Origin: Pseudomonadota bacterium
GTDB taxonomy: Bacteria; Myxococcota_A; Polyangia; Haliangiales; Haliangiaceae
Length of the DNA: 44,623 nucleotides
Assembly: GCA_022360315.1 (NCBI GenBank)
Contig: JAKSDA010000135.1
Coordinates: 1-44,623, forward strand
Direction of reading: 5' to 3'
The position numbers and the translations under genes are program-made. Position 1 is the first letter of the stretch, and each line of letters starts with the position of its first letter. Below are positions 1 to 8,727 of this stretch, in pieces. The notes below the pieces were generated by a model that ran no database searches, was not told where the DNA came from, and saw nothing but the letters and a program-made list of their open reading frames with translations.

Positions 1-819
1 CATTTGATGTTCCCGCTGTTTTCCGGGCTCGGTGCCATGTACTGGCGCCACAAGCACAACGGGCTCCATCACGGCCACCCTAACGTGCTGGGCCAAGACC
101 CCGACATCGATATCTGGCCCATGGCCTCCTGCCGGGCGGACTATGAGAGCTCCGGTCGGCTGCGCCGATGGTTCCAGCGCAACTTGCAGGGCTACCTCTT
201 TTGGCCGCTCACAACGTTGATGCCGACCGTGATGCGGATTCCGTCGATCAAGTTCGTCATCGCCGACCTGGGCAAGCGCGGGCTCACCAGGGCCAATGCG
301 GCAGACGCACTGTGTTTGACCGCTCACTACACGCTGTGGCTCGTGGTGCCGTCCGTGGTGTGGGGCCCCCTCGAAACAATTGCCCTGTACATGAGCCTGT
401 GGTGTCTCGTCGGTGTCCTGCTCTCGCTGATCTTCGCGCCGGCGCACATTGGCCTGCCAATCACGTCCAATCAATTCCGCGACTGGCTGCACCAACTCGA
501 GACGACCCGCAACCTGCGTGTGCCCGCCTGGCTGCGCTACCTCTTCATCGGTCTCGACTACCAGGTCGAGCATCACTTGTTCCCCACCATCCCTCACCAG
601 AACATGGCCCGAGCGTGTGTCATCGTTCGCGCATGGTGCCTTGAACTCGGGCTAGAGCATCAGGAAGTGGGCTACCGGGATGCGCTGGTGAGCGTTACGT
701 CTTTCATACGGGACGCGTGGGACTACGAAGCAGGGTCGAGGGAAGACCTGCGCCGTCGCACCAACGCCTCGTCGCGCCAGGCTCGCACGCGACACCCTGG
801 ACCTGCCGGGCCGGGTTAA
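1..819 (+). CDS. fatty acid desaturase, 3' part (5' end outside window)
   Basis: Membrane di-iron desaturase that introduces a double bond into an acyl chain. The reading frame is already open at base 1, so the N-terminus and the first histidine box lie upstream of the window. Visible are a second box, HNGLHH, near the start and the third box QVEHH followed by LFPTIPH, both diagnostic of acyl-lipid/acyl-CoA desaturases. Hydrophobic stretches between them (LWLVVPSVVW and the segment ending in FAPAHIGLP) fit membrane helices. The C-terminal ~40 residues after the desaturase core are Arg/Ser-rich and look disordered. The front-end (delta-6-like) subtype is suggested by the Gln in QVEHH, but regiospecificity cannot be read from this fragment. 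The stop codon lies inside a 10-bp tandem repeat. Confidence 0.85.
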   Translation, partial: HLMFPLFSGLGAMYWRHKHNGLHHGHPNVLGQDPDIDIWPMASCRADYESSGRLRRWFQRNLQGYLFWPLTTLMPTVMRIPSIKFVIADLGKRGLTRANAADALCLTAHYTLWLVVPSVVWGPLETIALYMSLWCLVGVLLSLIFAPAHIGLPITSNQFRDWLHQLETTRNLRVPAWLRYLFIGLDYQVEHHLFPTIPHQNMARACVIVRAWCLELGLEHQEVGYRDALVSVTSFIRDAWDYEAGSREDLRRRTNASSRQARTRHPGPAGPG

Positions 820-840
820 CCCGGGCTAACCCGGGCTAAT
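811..840. repeat. three tandem 10-bp units at the end of the desaturase gene
   Basis: The units ccgggttaac, ccgggctaac and ccgggctaat follow one another directly. The first contains the desaturase stop codon (817-819). Each is itself close to a palindrome around cccggg, so the run could form short hairpins. Function unknown; no T-tract follows, so a classical terminator is not supported. Confidence 0.6.
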
Positions 841-1096
841 CAGTTTCTTTTGATAGGCCCAGATGACCGACGAGCAGCGCGGCGATCGGCGAGCTGCTCG
901 GGCATAATGGGGGCTACCTGCGGGAAACTGTACTCAGTGCCAGCCAAGCCTGGTCGCGGAAGTAGCGGCCGCAGTGGCCGCAGGTCGACGGCCGGACCAT
1001 GTACCCACGTCTCACCAACACTGAAAACAAGCGTTTGTGGGCCGAGACTGCAAAAACTCGGGAACCGAATCGCGGCCCGGGCACTTGCTCTGGGTC
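841..1096. other. intergenic region upstream of the sigma factor gene
   Basis: About 250 bases without a convincing gene. It contains a 6-bp inverted repeat gcggcc/ggccgc (965-981, 5-base loop), a possible weak operator or hairpin. The sigma factor promoter presumably lies here, but I cannot pick a -35/-10 pair with confidence. Confidence 0.4.
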
Positions 1097-1699
1097 ATGC
1101 AGACAGATGCACCGATCGCGGCCATGGTGATGCCCACGCCAGTCGTGCGCGACGCGCCCCGATCGGCTGCAATGGCCGCGGTCAAGGCGGGAGATCGCGA
1201 CGCGTTTCGCGCTGTGGTCGAGCACCACGAGCGCGATCTGCTGTCGTTTTGTCTGCGCTATACCGGCGATCTCAACCTCGCTCGCGATCTCGCGCAGGAG
1301 GTCTTCTTGACCCTGTGGAAAGAACGCGAGCACTACGACGAGCGGGGCAAGCTGCGCTTTTATCTGCTGCGCATGGCGCGTCTTCGCTGTCTGGCGGCGC
1401 TGAAAAAACGGCGCTCGCAGGCCCGCCTGGCCGTCCGTTATGCCCGTGAACACGCCGGGTCATCGGTCGAATGGCAGCCCGACGAGGTTTCTCTCCACGC
1501 CGGCGATGCGGCCAGATTGATCCGCGCGGGCCTGGCCAGGCTCAAGCCCGAGCACGCCGAACTCCTGGTTCTGCGCCATCTCGAGGGTATGGATCTGAAC
1601 CGGATCGCCGAGCTGACCGGGCTCCGGATCGGAACGATCAAATCGCGGTTGAGCCGCGGCCTGACCGCATTGCGAAAAGAGCTTGCCCATGTCCGGTGA
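1097..1699 (+). CDS. ECF (sigma-70 family) RNA polymerase sigma factor
   Basis: About 200 residues. Region 2 is visible as DAFRAVVEHHERDLLSF followed by ARDLAQEVFLTLWKE, the conserved helix that binds core polymerase and the -10 element. Region 4 is RLKPEHAELLVLRHLEG followed by the helix-turn-helix IAELTGLRIGTIKSRLSRG. Regions 1 and 3 are absent, as expected for ECF factors. The start is uncertain: ATG 1097 is used here; GTG 1037 upstream and ATG 1124/1130 downstream are in frame, and none has a strong ribosome binding site. The gene overlaps by 11 bases the start of the next one, which carries an anti-sigma zinc finger, so the two almost certainly form a sigma/anti-sigma pair controlled by protein sequestration. 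Confidence 0.9.
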   Translation: MQTDAPIAAMVMPTPVVRDAPRSAAMAAVKAGDRDAFRAVVEHHERDLLSFCLRYTGDLNLARDLAQEVFLTLWKEREHYDERGKLRFYLLRMARLRCLAALKKRRSQARLAVRYAREHAGSSVEWQPDEVSLHAGDAARLIRAGLARLKPEHAELLVLRHLEGMDLNRIAELTGLRIGTIKSRLSRGLTALRKELAHVR

Positions 1700-4439
1700 A
1701 CGCCATCTGTGCCGACGCATCAGCGATCGCGCATTATGGGATACCTGGGCCAGTAGTGGTCTGCCCGTCGAGTTGCAAGCACACGCCGCGCGATGTAACC
1801 GATGCCGCCCGCTGGCCGCCGAGATCGCGTTCATGGGCGCGGGCCTGACCGGGCTGGCCAGGGCCACTGCGGCGGACAGCAAGGCAGTGTCAGGCGCGTC
1901 GATCGCCGACAATGTCCTGGCCGCGATCACCACAGAGGCGACGGCAAACCCCGGCAAGAACTCCGCTTCACATTCCCGGCAAGCAATGCGGAGCGGCCGG
2001 GCGGCCGGCCATTCGATCCGTCGTCGCCGCCTGATCTTCGTGCCGATGGCAGCAGCCGCACTCGTGTTGGTGCTGGCCATCGTCCGACTGGCCCGGCCCC
2101 CGGTCGAGCAAATGCGCATCGACGCACCCGACGGCGCCCTGGTCGCGACTCCCGGCGATCGCGGGCGCCTGCGCGGGATCGGCCTGTCCGTGCCCATTCC
2201 AGCCCATATCCGGACCCTGTCGGCCCAGCGCGCAGCAGTGCAACTGGGCCAGCTGCAAACTGCGCTGGGGCCGGACAGCGCGCTTTACGTGAGCGATTCT
2301 CGCTCACTCCGGCTCGACGCCGGCAGGGTGACCGCACGGGCAGCGCAGCCGTTCGAGCTCACCTCCGGGCCAGTGCGCATCGCCGGGCAGGGCCAAATGG
2401 CAGTCGCCCGAATATCACCTGCGGAAAACGGAGTCAAATCGATGAAACTATCGCGCAAACACGGAGTACTGGCCACCATGGCAGTGGCGGTGGCGGTGTA
2501 CACCGGCTGGGCAACTCTGTCGTCCGGTACCTCGAAGACCCGGATCGAAGCACCGGGCGGTGCTGTGGTGGGCGAGGACGGCAAAGTCCGGCGTTTCGCC
2601 CTGACCGGGGCCGGACAGGCAGGCGACGCGCTCGCCCGCATTGGCGCGCAGAGCGCGTCCCTGAGCAGTCCCCCCAACCGCGACCAGGCCGCGACACCAG
2701 CCGGGTCGGGCGCGGTGTGGGACGACAATCGCGAGCTGTTCCTGTTTGCAGTTCCCGGCCAGGTATTCGACGCTCATACCGGTCAGCCCATCCCGGACTT
2801 TCGCATCACTGCACGGGCGACCGATTCACTCGCCTATGGCCAGGCCAGGCCAAAAAATTGGACTTTTCGCGACCGCCCCGAGGGCGAGTTCCGCATCCCC
2901 GGCGTGGGCGTGGGACGGTGGCAGATCACGGTGCGAGCCCCCGAGTACGCGCCTCTGGTCCAGATGCTGGATCTCAGCGACCTGACCGCCGATCCGTATG
3001 TCCTGGCTCCGCTCTCGTCCGGCGCGCAACTCAGCGGCCGGGTCATCGACTGGCGCGATCGGCCGGTGGCTGGTGCCGAGGTCGGTCTGGCCGGGTGTCT
3101 GGAGCCGGACCAAAAACCCGACGTCACTTCCTGTACTGTCCGCACCAGCAGAAAAGACGGCACTTTCTATCTCGATGGCATCCCCGAGGGTCAGGTCTTC
3201 GCCATCCACGCCCGGCATCCTCGCCACGGTCAAGCCACGGTCAAGAATCTGACTCAAACCATCGACCAGAGCAGACACGTGATCATCCGGCTGAGCGGGG
3301 TCGTGCGGATCACTGGCGAGGTGACCCGGGGGCACGAGCGCCATCCGGTAGTCGGGGCGACGGTTATGGGGCCGGGCGGAGTCCGCGCCGCTTCCGATCA
3401 CAACGGGGTCTACGAGATGTTTACCCCGCTCGACCGGCGATTGGCCCTAACCGTGGAAATCGATTCGAGTGGAACGTTTTTTGGCGGCCGAGTGTCGGCC
3501 ACACAAAGCTCGGATCGCGATCTCGTGTGGGTCGATGCGGCCACTCACGTTGCCGAGGCGCGGGTCGATTTTCGTCTCGCCATGGAGAGCGGCCGCCTTT
3601 ACGGCCGAGTTGCCGACAGCACCGGCCAACCGCTGGCCAATATCGAGCTCGACCTCGCCTACACTTCTGGCTGGATGCAGGGCAACCGTGTCCACGAGAC
3701 CTTTCCGGCCCGGACCAGAACCGACGGCGAGGGACGCTACCAGATCGACCACATTCCCATCCGGGCGGGCTACCGGGTTCGCTATCGCCTGTCCGGGGAC
3801 AGCAAGTTCGAATTGCTCGGGTATGTCAACGTCCGGGACGAAACTCCCGTGCAAGCCAACTTCCAGCTCGGGGCGGGCACCATTCGCGGCCGTTTTGTAA
3901 ACGCCGACAGCGGACAGCCGTTTTCTCTTTCGTCCATGACCTGCAGTCGAATGGGGGCACGACACCTGGACAGCGGCGGGTATTATTATCTGCCCACCTG
4001 CTATGCCGACGGGCGCTTCGAGTTCGAGGGTCTGCCGCCCGGCCAGTATCAACTGCACAATCGCCTATCGTGGATGGACTCGCCGGTTCGCTTTCACCAA
4101 AAAACCGTGGTGCTGGCACCCGGTCAGATCGCCGCCGACGTGCGCATCGCCGTTGAGGGCAGCCAGAGCGACCTGTGGCAGTTCCGCATTCTGGATCAGA
4201 ACAATCGGTTTCTGTCCAGTCCGTTTATCCGCTATCACCAGGGCAGGACCATGTTCACCGAAAATCTCGACATCGGCCCGGACGGAATCGCCAGACACAG
4301 CGTCAATCGCCGCTACAAATCCATCTTTATCGAAAATGCTGGCCACGACCCGGCCCCGGTGAATCTCGACGGTCGCGATCCGGGCCGGGTTATCGACGTC
4401 CGCCTGAGCAAAACCAGCCAGGACAGCCCGTCTGAATAA
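1689..4439 (+). CDS. giant anti-sigma factor: zinc-finger, FecR-like and carboxypeptidase-regulatory-like repeats
   Basis: 916 residues from ATG 1689 (an in-frame TTG lies at 1683; GAAAAGAG at 1675-1682 is a plausible ribosome site). Residues 8-39 contain C-x23-H-x3-C-x2-C (C8, H32, C36, C39), the ZAS anti-sigma zinc motif, so the N-terminus should bind the ECF factor encoded just upstream in the cytoplasm. A basic stretch RRRR precedes membrane helix 1 (about 115-134). Residues ~140-250 resemble a FecR-type periplasmic domain. A second hydrophobic segment, residues ~258-276, begins just after an internal Met (base 2442) preceded by ggag. Beyond it lie five or six beta-sandwich repeats of the carboxypeptidase-regulatory/Cna-B-like type, starting near residues 358, 450, 543, 639 and 734 (GRVIDWRDRPVAGAEV, GEVTRGHERHPVVGA, GRVADSTGQPL). 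The role as an envelope sensor is inferred; the topology of the C-terminal part is unclear. Confidence 0.75.
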   Translation: MSGERHLCRRISDRALWDTWASSGLPVELQAHAARCNRCRPLAAEIAFMGAGLTGLARATAADSKAVSGASIADNVLAAITTEATANPGKNSASHSRQAMRSGRAAGHSIRRRRLIFVPMAAAALVLVLAIVRLARPPVEQMRIDAPDGALVATPGDRGRLRGIGLSVPIPAHIRTLSAQRAAVQLGQLQTALGPDSALYVSDSRSLRLDAGRVTARAAQPFELTSGPVRIAGQGQMAVARISPAENGVKSMKLSRKHGVLATMAVAVAVYTGWATLSSGTSKTRIEAPGGAVVGEDGKVRRFALTGAGQAGDALARIGAQSASLSSPPNRDQAATPAGSGAVWDDNRELFLFAVPGQVFDAHTGQPIPDFRITARATDSLAYGQARPKNWTFRDRPEGEFRIPGVGVGRWQITVRAPEYAPLVQMLDLSDLTADPYVLAPLSSGAQLSGRVIDWRDRPVAGAEVGLAGCLEPDQKPDVTSCTVRTSRKDGTFYLDGIPEGQVFAIHARHPRHGQATVKNLTQTIDQSRHVIIRLSGVVRITGEVTRGHERHPVVGATVMGPGGVRAASDHNGVYEMFTPLDRRLALTVEIDSSGTFFGGRVSATQSSDRDLVWVDAATHVAEARVDFRLAMESGRLYGRVADSTGQPLANIELDLAYTSGWMQGNRVHETFPARTRTDGEGRYQIDHIPIRAGYRVRYRLSGDSKFELLGYVNVRDETPVQANFQLGAGTIRGRFVNADSGQPFSLSSMTCSRMGARHLDSGGYYYLPTCYADGRFEFEGLPPGQYQLHNRLSWMDSPVRFHQKTVVLAPGQIAADVRIAVEGSQSDLWQFRILDQNNRFLSSPFIRYHQGRTMFTENLDIGPDGIARHSVNRRYKSIFIENAGHDPAPVNLDGRDPGRVIDVRLSKTSQDSPSE

Positions 4440-4601
4440 GAGCCGGTCCAAAAACCTCGGACCGAGCCAGAGCGGCGAGGCGCGCCGCCAGTGGGTGCGC
4501 GAGGAGTGGAGAATACTGGGTGTATTTGACCGACGAGCAAGCCCGCTGGCGGTGATGGATCGCCGCTCTGGCGACGCGGAGAGTTTTTGGACCGGCTCTT
4601 A
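4437..4601. repeat. ~165-bp imperfect palindrome (MITE-like or bidirectional terminator)
   Basis: A perfect 19-bp outer arm at 4437-4455 pairs with 4583-4601 and includes the stop codon of the anti-sigma gene. Inner arms pair at 4466-4478 with 4560-4572 (13 bp) and 4486-4491 with 4546-4551. The left arm ends in a run of A and the right arm begins with a run of T. It sits between two convergent genes, so it could terminate both; its length and nested symmetry also resemble a palindromic repeat element or MITE. No transposase and no clear target duplication are seen. Confidence 0.7.
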
Positions 4602-4647
4602 GCGCAGGTCCAGGCAAGCGCCCGGTTTTCGCTCTCGGTTCTCGGTC

Positions 4648-7600
4648 TCAACGAGTGGGCGCATGCCCGGCCAGCCAGCACGATGCGTCCTTGCGCATGG
4701 GCTGATTGCCTATCTGCCGAAAATGCTCGCGCGCCTGTCTGGCCAGCCCGATGGCTCGCGCGCGCTCGCTGCCCGCAGCCCACAGCGCCCGGGCCAGGGC
4801 GAGCTGAATTTCCGCACGGTAATTGTGATTGTCCAGGGCCAGGGCGCGCTGTAAGGCCCGTGCGCTCTCGTCTGGCCTGTGGCGAGCGAGAAACAGCTCG
4901 CCGAGTGCAAGTAGCGGCCTGGCCAGTTCGGGGTGCTCGGACCCGTGCGTTCTTTTGAATACAGACAGCGCACGCCTGATCAAAGGCTCGGCTGCATCCA
5001 GGCGATTCATGCGTATGAGCGTGCGACCCAACCCGGTGAGAAACGTCATCGAGTCGGGATGCTCGGTCCCCTTGGCATTTGTATGAATGGTCAGTGCCCG
5101 CTGGTAGGTGGCTCGCGCCTGCTCGTGATTGCCCGTGTTGCCGAGCACGGCGGCCAGGGCGCCGAGAACCATTGCCACCATGGGATGCTCGGGCCCCAGG
5201 GCCTTTTCGGCGATCGCCAGAGCTCGCTGCACATGTGCACGCGCACTCTCGTAGTTGCCGGTTCGTTCGAACACAAGGGCCAGAAAGTGGAGCGAAAATG
5301 ATAGGTGGAGATGGTCGCGACCCAATGCGTTCTCTTTGATCGCCACAGACCGCTGGTGGTTTGCACGGGCCTGCTCGTACCTGCCCAGCTTGTAGCGCAT
5401 ATGGCCCAGCATGCCCAATGCAGTTGCCACATCGGGATGGTCGGGACCCAACGTCTTCTCCTCTATGCTCAAGGCCCGCCGGTATCGCACGCGGGCCTCT
5501 TCGTACTTGCCCATCTCGCCCAGCGTGTTGGCCAGGCTGTGGAGCGATTCGGCGACGTGGGGATGTTCGAAGCCCAGTGCTGCTTCGCGGATGGTCAGGG
5601 CCCGCTGCTGATTGGTCAAGGCCTGCTCGTAGTGGCCCATCTCGTCGAGGACCCAGGCCAGGCTGTTCAGAGTCATGGCCACCTCGAGATGGTCGGGACC
5701 CAGTACCCGTTCACGAATAGCCAGAGACTCCTCGTACTTTGCTCTGGCCTCTCGGTACCTGGTCACCCTCTGGAACAGGCCCGCCACACTGGATAATGAC
5801 GCGGCTCGCGCCAGCTCGTCATCGGTGCGCTCGGTTGCTGCTGCCAGTGCTTGCAAATAGACCTCGGCCTCGTGCGGACGGCTCTTGCCCGCCACCAGAT
5901 TGTCGATCAAGTTCGCCCACAACGTTGCGACCAGCGCATCGTCCTTGGCCCTGGCTGCGATCGGGATGGCTTTTCCCAGCATTGCTTCCGCGCCGTTGTA
6001 GTCGCCGGCGAACCGCTTGAGAAGTGCGATCGAGTGCATCGTCCGGGCGCGGATCGCCGCATAGTCGAGATCGGCCATGTCGGCCAGCAGTGCTTCTCCG
6101 TGCTCGATTCCATCGCGAAATTTGCCGGCCTCCAGAAGCACCTCAAGGCGATCCACCCGCGGCTCCAGCGCCTCGACGCGAGCCCGCACAAGGGGATCTT
6201 CGGGTGGCGGTATGGCTGCAGTGAGGGCCTCGATATCGCCGCAGTAATCGATGGGTGGCAGCCCCTGCGCTGCCGACACCGCCTTGTTGACCAGATCTCG
6301 GTTGGCCCGGGACGCAAAAAGTTCGGCCAGCGCTCCCAGCTGATTGCGCCGACGCTCCAGGCAGGAAACCCGCCGGAACAACACGTTCTCGGGCTGTCGT
6401 TTGTCCACCCGGGTGGCGACACAGACATCTGTACGCATGGACAGCCACGAGCTGGCATAGTCATCCAGGCTGGCCGACACCCGAGCAACCGTATCGGCCG
6501 CATAGGGCAATCCGGTGCGTGCGAATGCAGCACTGATCTCGCCCTTGATGTCCTCGTTCCACACTTCGTCGAGCTCTCGCTCCAACCCCTGGCACACCGG
6601 GCCGCGCTCGTTGCGAAGCGACGTCCAGCCCAGCGCGGCCAGAGCCATCACTGCGATCAAGCTGACCCCGGCAAACGCGGCCAGCCGCGCCCGGGCTCTT
6701 CGCCGCCGGGTCGGATTGTCTTCCAGCGCGGCGATGAGCGCGTTCATGGATGGGTGGCGCAGCTGCGGATCGGACGCCAGACCACGCGCAATGACCGGAT
6801 ACAGCCACCCCGGGACATCGCGGTCCGGCGGTGGCGGCTCGATACCACCGCGCAACTTGCGCTCGACCACGGCGGCGAGTTCGGACGCGGGCTCCGCCAC
6901 TGCAAAGGGCAGACGCCCGTACAATGCCTGGTAGAGAGATACACAAAAGCTATACTGATCGGCTGCGGGCCCCGGTTCGACTCCGAAGTGCTGCTCGGGC
7001 GCCATGAACGTCGGCGTGCCCATGATCGTCCCGGTTGCGGTCAAGTTCTCGCTGAGCCGACGGATGCTGGACTCCGACCAGGACGACAGCACCTCGTCGT
7101 CGCTCAGCTCGCGTTCCCAGGTCTCCTCCACGCCTGACCTGTACATCCTCGCCAACCAAAGTCGGCCACGCATACCCCGCCGTTATTGCCGACCAGGATG
7201 TTGGAGGGTTTGATATCCCGGTGGACCAGACCCTGCTCATGGGCCGCGGCAATGCCCCGCCCCGCTTGCAGACATACTTCGAGCACCTCGCGCCAACCGG
7301 GCCGCGGCTCGCGCTTCACCCATCGGTTCAGCGGCTCGCCATCGATGAGCTCCATGGCGATGAACATCTGGTTTTCATGCGCTCCCACGTCGTAGACGTG
7401 CACGATATTGCTGTGCGATAGCCTGGCCAGAGCCAGGGCCTCTCGCTCCAGCCGTCTGCCCTCGCGCCCCGAGGCGCTCGCACTCAAGAGCTTGATGGCC
7501 ACTCGCCGATCGAGTTTGTCATCATACGCCGCATATACCGTGCCCATCCCGCCGCGGCCCAGCTCTTCGAGGACCGCGTAGCGCCCGATAGTGACCGTTG

Positions 7601-7712
7601 GACTGACGCCGCGCAGAGTTTCAGCCGATTCTGGCATGCCGCCGTCGCCCGGGCCTATGAGCACCGTGGCAGCGTTCGCATCCGTAGCGTTCGATTCGTC
7701 GAAAGTGCCCAT
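4648..7712 (-). pseudogene. Ser/Thr protein kinase with C-terminal TPR array, frameshifted at the DFG motif
   Basis: Reading from 7712, the kinase starts in one frame: glycine loop LGRGGMG, VAIK lysine (residue 74), HRD (164-166) and DFG (184-186). Directly after DFG that frame leads to WRGCTG and stops. The natural continuation, [11 protein letters not shown], is in another frame, running from about 7155 to 4648. One missing base between 7155 and 7156 explains it exactly: adding one base gives DFGLAR. The second part contains the rest of the kinase lobe (GTIMGTPTFMAPEQHFG), a membrane helix (AGVSLIAVMALAALGW) and about ten 42-residue kinesin-light-chain-type TPRs (e.g. YEQALTNQQRALTIREAALG). 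The intact protein would be ~1020 residues. Either a sequencing error or a real, recent inactivation; all other parts look under normal selection. Transcribed divergently from the borosin-like operon. Confidence 0.85.
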
Positions 7713-7897
7713 GCTGCAGCGTTACAGGGAACTGCTAGTATTCATGCTATCATTGATGCACGTGCACTCGGTGTGGAAAAATTCAGCCCCCAGCGCCACG
7801 CCGAACTATAGTGTTACTCGTTGACGTATTGCTGCCGGCCGAACTGCCGATTCACGTATTCCATCGAGATGCCACGCGACCAGAGGATGAGATTTCT
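7713..7897. promoter_or_regulatory. divergent promoter region with a 10-bp perfect palindrome
   Basis: This spacer separates the kinase gene (leftward) from the methyltransferase operon (rightward). It contains the perfect palindrome TGCACGTGCA at 7757-7766, a possible operator, and TATCAT at 7748-7753 that could serve as a -10 element; no matching -35 at standard distance is obvious. The methyltransferase frame is open back to a GTG at 7811, but that codon lacks a ribosome site. Confidence 0.35.
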
Positions 7898-8707
7898 GTG
7901 ACGAATGGGCAATTGACCCTTGTCGGCACTGGCCTGGATATTGAAAAGCACCTGACGCTGGGTGCCAAGCATGCCATCGAGTCCAGCGAAGTTGTGCTCT
8001 ATGCCATCAATAATGCTCGGGCAGAAGCGTACGTAAAACGCCTCAATTCAGCCGCGCGAATGATCGAATACGACCGCAGCCAGCAGTTTCGACGCAGCGT
8101 CTACGAAGCCATGGTCGAGACCATACTCGCCCCTGTGCGCGAGGGCAAGAAGGTGTGTGCCGTCTTTTACGGTCATCCGAACATCTTTGTATACGCGACC
8201 AACCAGGCCCAGCGTACGGCGAGAAAAGAAGGCCATGCGGTCGAATCATTGCCGGGAATTTCGGCCCAGGACTGCCTGTTTGCCGACCTGGGGTTTGATC
8301 CCGCTACCTTTGGTGTCCGAAGCCATGAATGCACAGATTTTTTGCTCCGGCCGCGCAACTCCGATCCGCATACCGGGCTGATATTGTGGCAAATCGGGGT
8401 CATAGGAACGCTTGGATTCCACGCAGCAGAGTCTCGAGCAAGAGGATTATCCATGTTGAAGGATGTCTTGCTCGACCAGTACCCCGAGGATCACAAGGTC
8501 TATTTCTATGTCGCGGCAACCCGTCCCGATAACAAGCCCGATATCCAGCGGATCGCTGTGGGCGCACTCGAACGCGCTCGTATCACAGAAGTCACCACAC
8601 TCTATGTTCCGCCCATCAAGGCGGCACCGATCGACCCGGCAGTCAAGGAAGCACTCGATATCACGTTTCATGGAGAGCAAAAACGTCTCTCCAAGAGCAC
8701 TAGATGA
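7898..8707 (+). CDS. borosin-type peptide backbone alpha-N-methyltransferase (split type)
   Basis: 269 residues from GTG 7898, which has AGAGGA about 10 bases upstream; GTG 7811 would add 29 residues with no family counterpart. It belongs to the SAM-dependent tetrapyrrole-methylase fold, in the branch that methylates peptide backbone amides (OphMA of omphalotin, SonM of Shewanella). Signatures: LTLVGTGLD at the N-terminus, the SAM-binding stretch YGHPNIFV (91-98), LPGISAQDCLFADLGFDP (118-135), and YVPP near the end (236-239). Y58, R65 and Y69 line up by eye with the catalytic Tyr-Arg-Tyr set of OphMA. Unlike fungal borosins, the substrate is not fused to the C-terminus; the next gene, overlapping by ATGA, encodes a repetitive short peptide that is the obvious substrate in trans. 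Family assignment is strong; substrate and methylation sites are inferred. Confidence 0.9.
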   Translation: MTNGQLTLVGTGLDIEKHLTLGAKHAIESSEVVLYAINNARAEAYVKRLNSAARMIEYDRSQQFRRSVYEAMVETILAPVREGKKVCAVFYGHPNIFVYATNQAQRTARKEGHAVESLPGISAQDCLFADLGFDPATFGVRSHECTDFLLRPRNSDPHTGLILWQIGVIGTLGFHAAESRARGLSMLKDVLLDQYPEDHKVYFYVAATRPDNKPDIQRIAVGALERARITEVTTLYVPPIKAAPIDPAVKEALDITFHGEQKRLSKSTR

Positions 8708-8727
8708 CCAGAGAGAGGAGAATAGAC

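Noticed and set aside
1802..4156. 784-codon plus-strand frame
   Set aside because: Out-of-frame shadow of the anti-sigma gene; low-complexity Arg/Gly/Pro composition.
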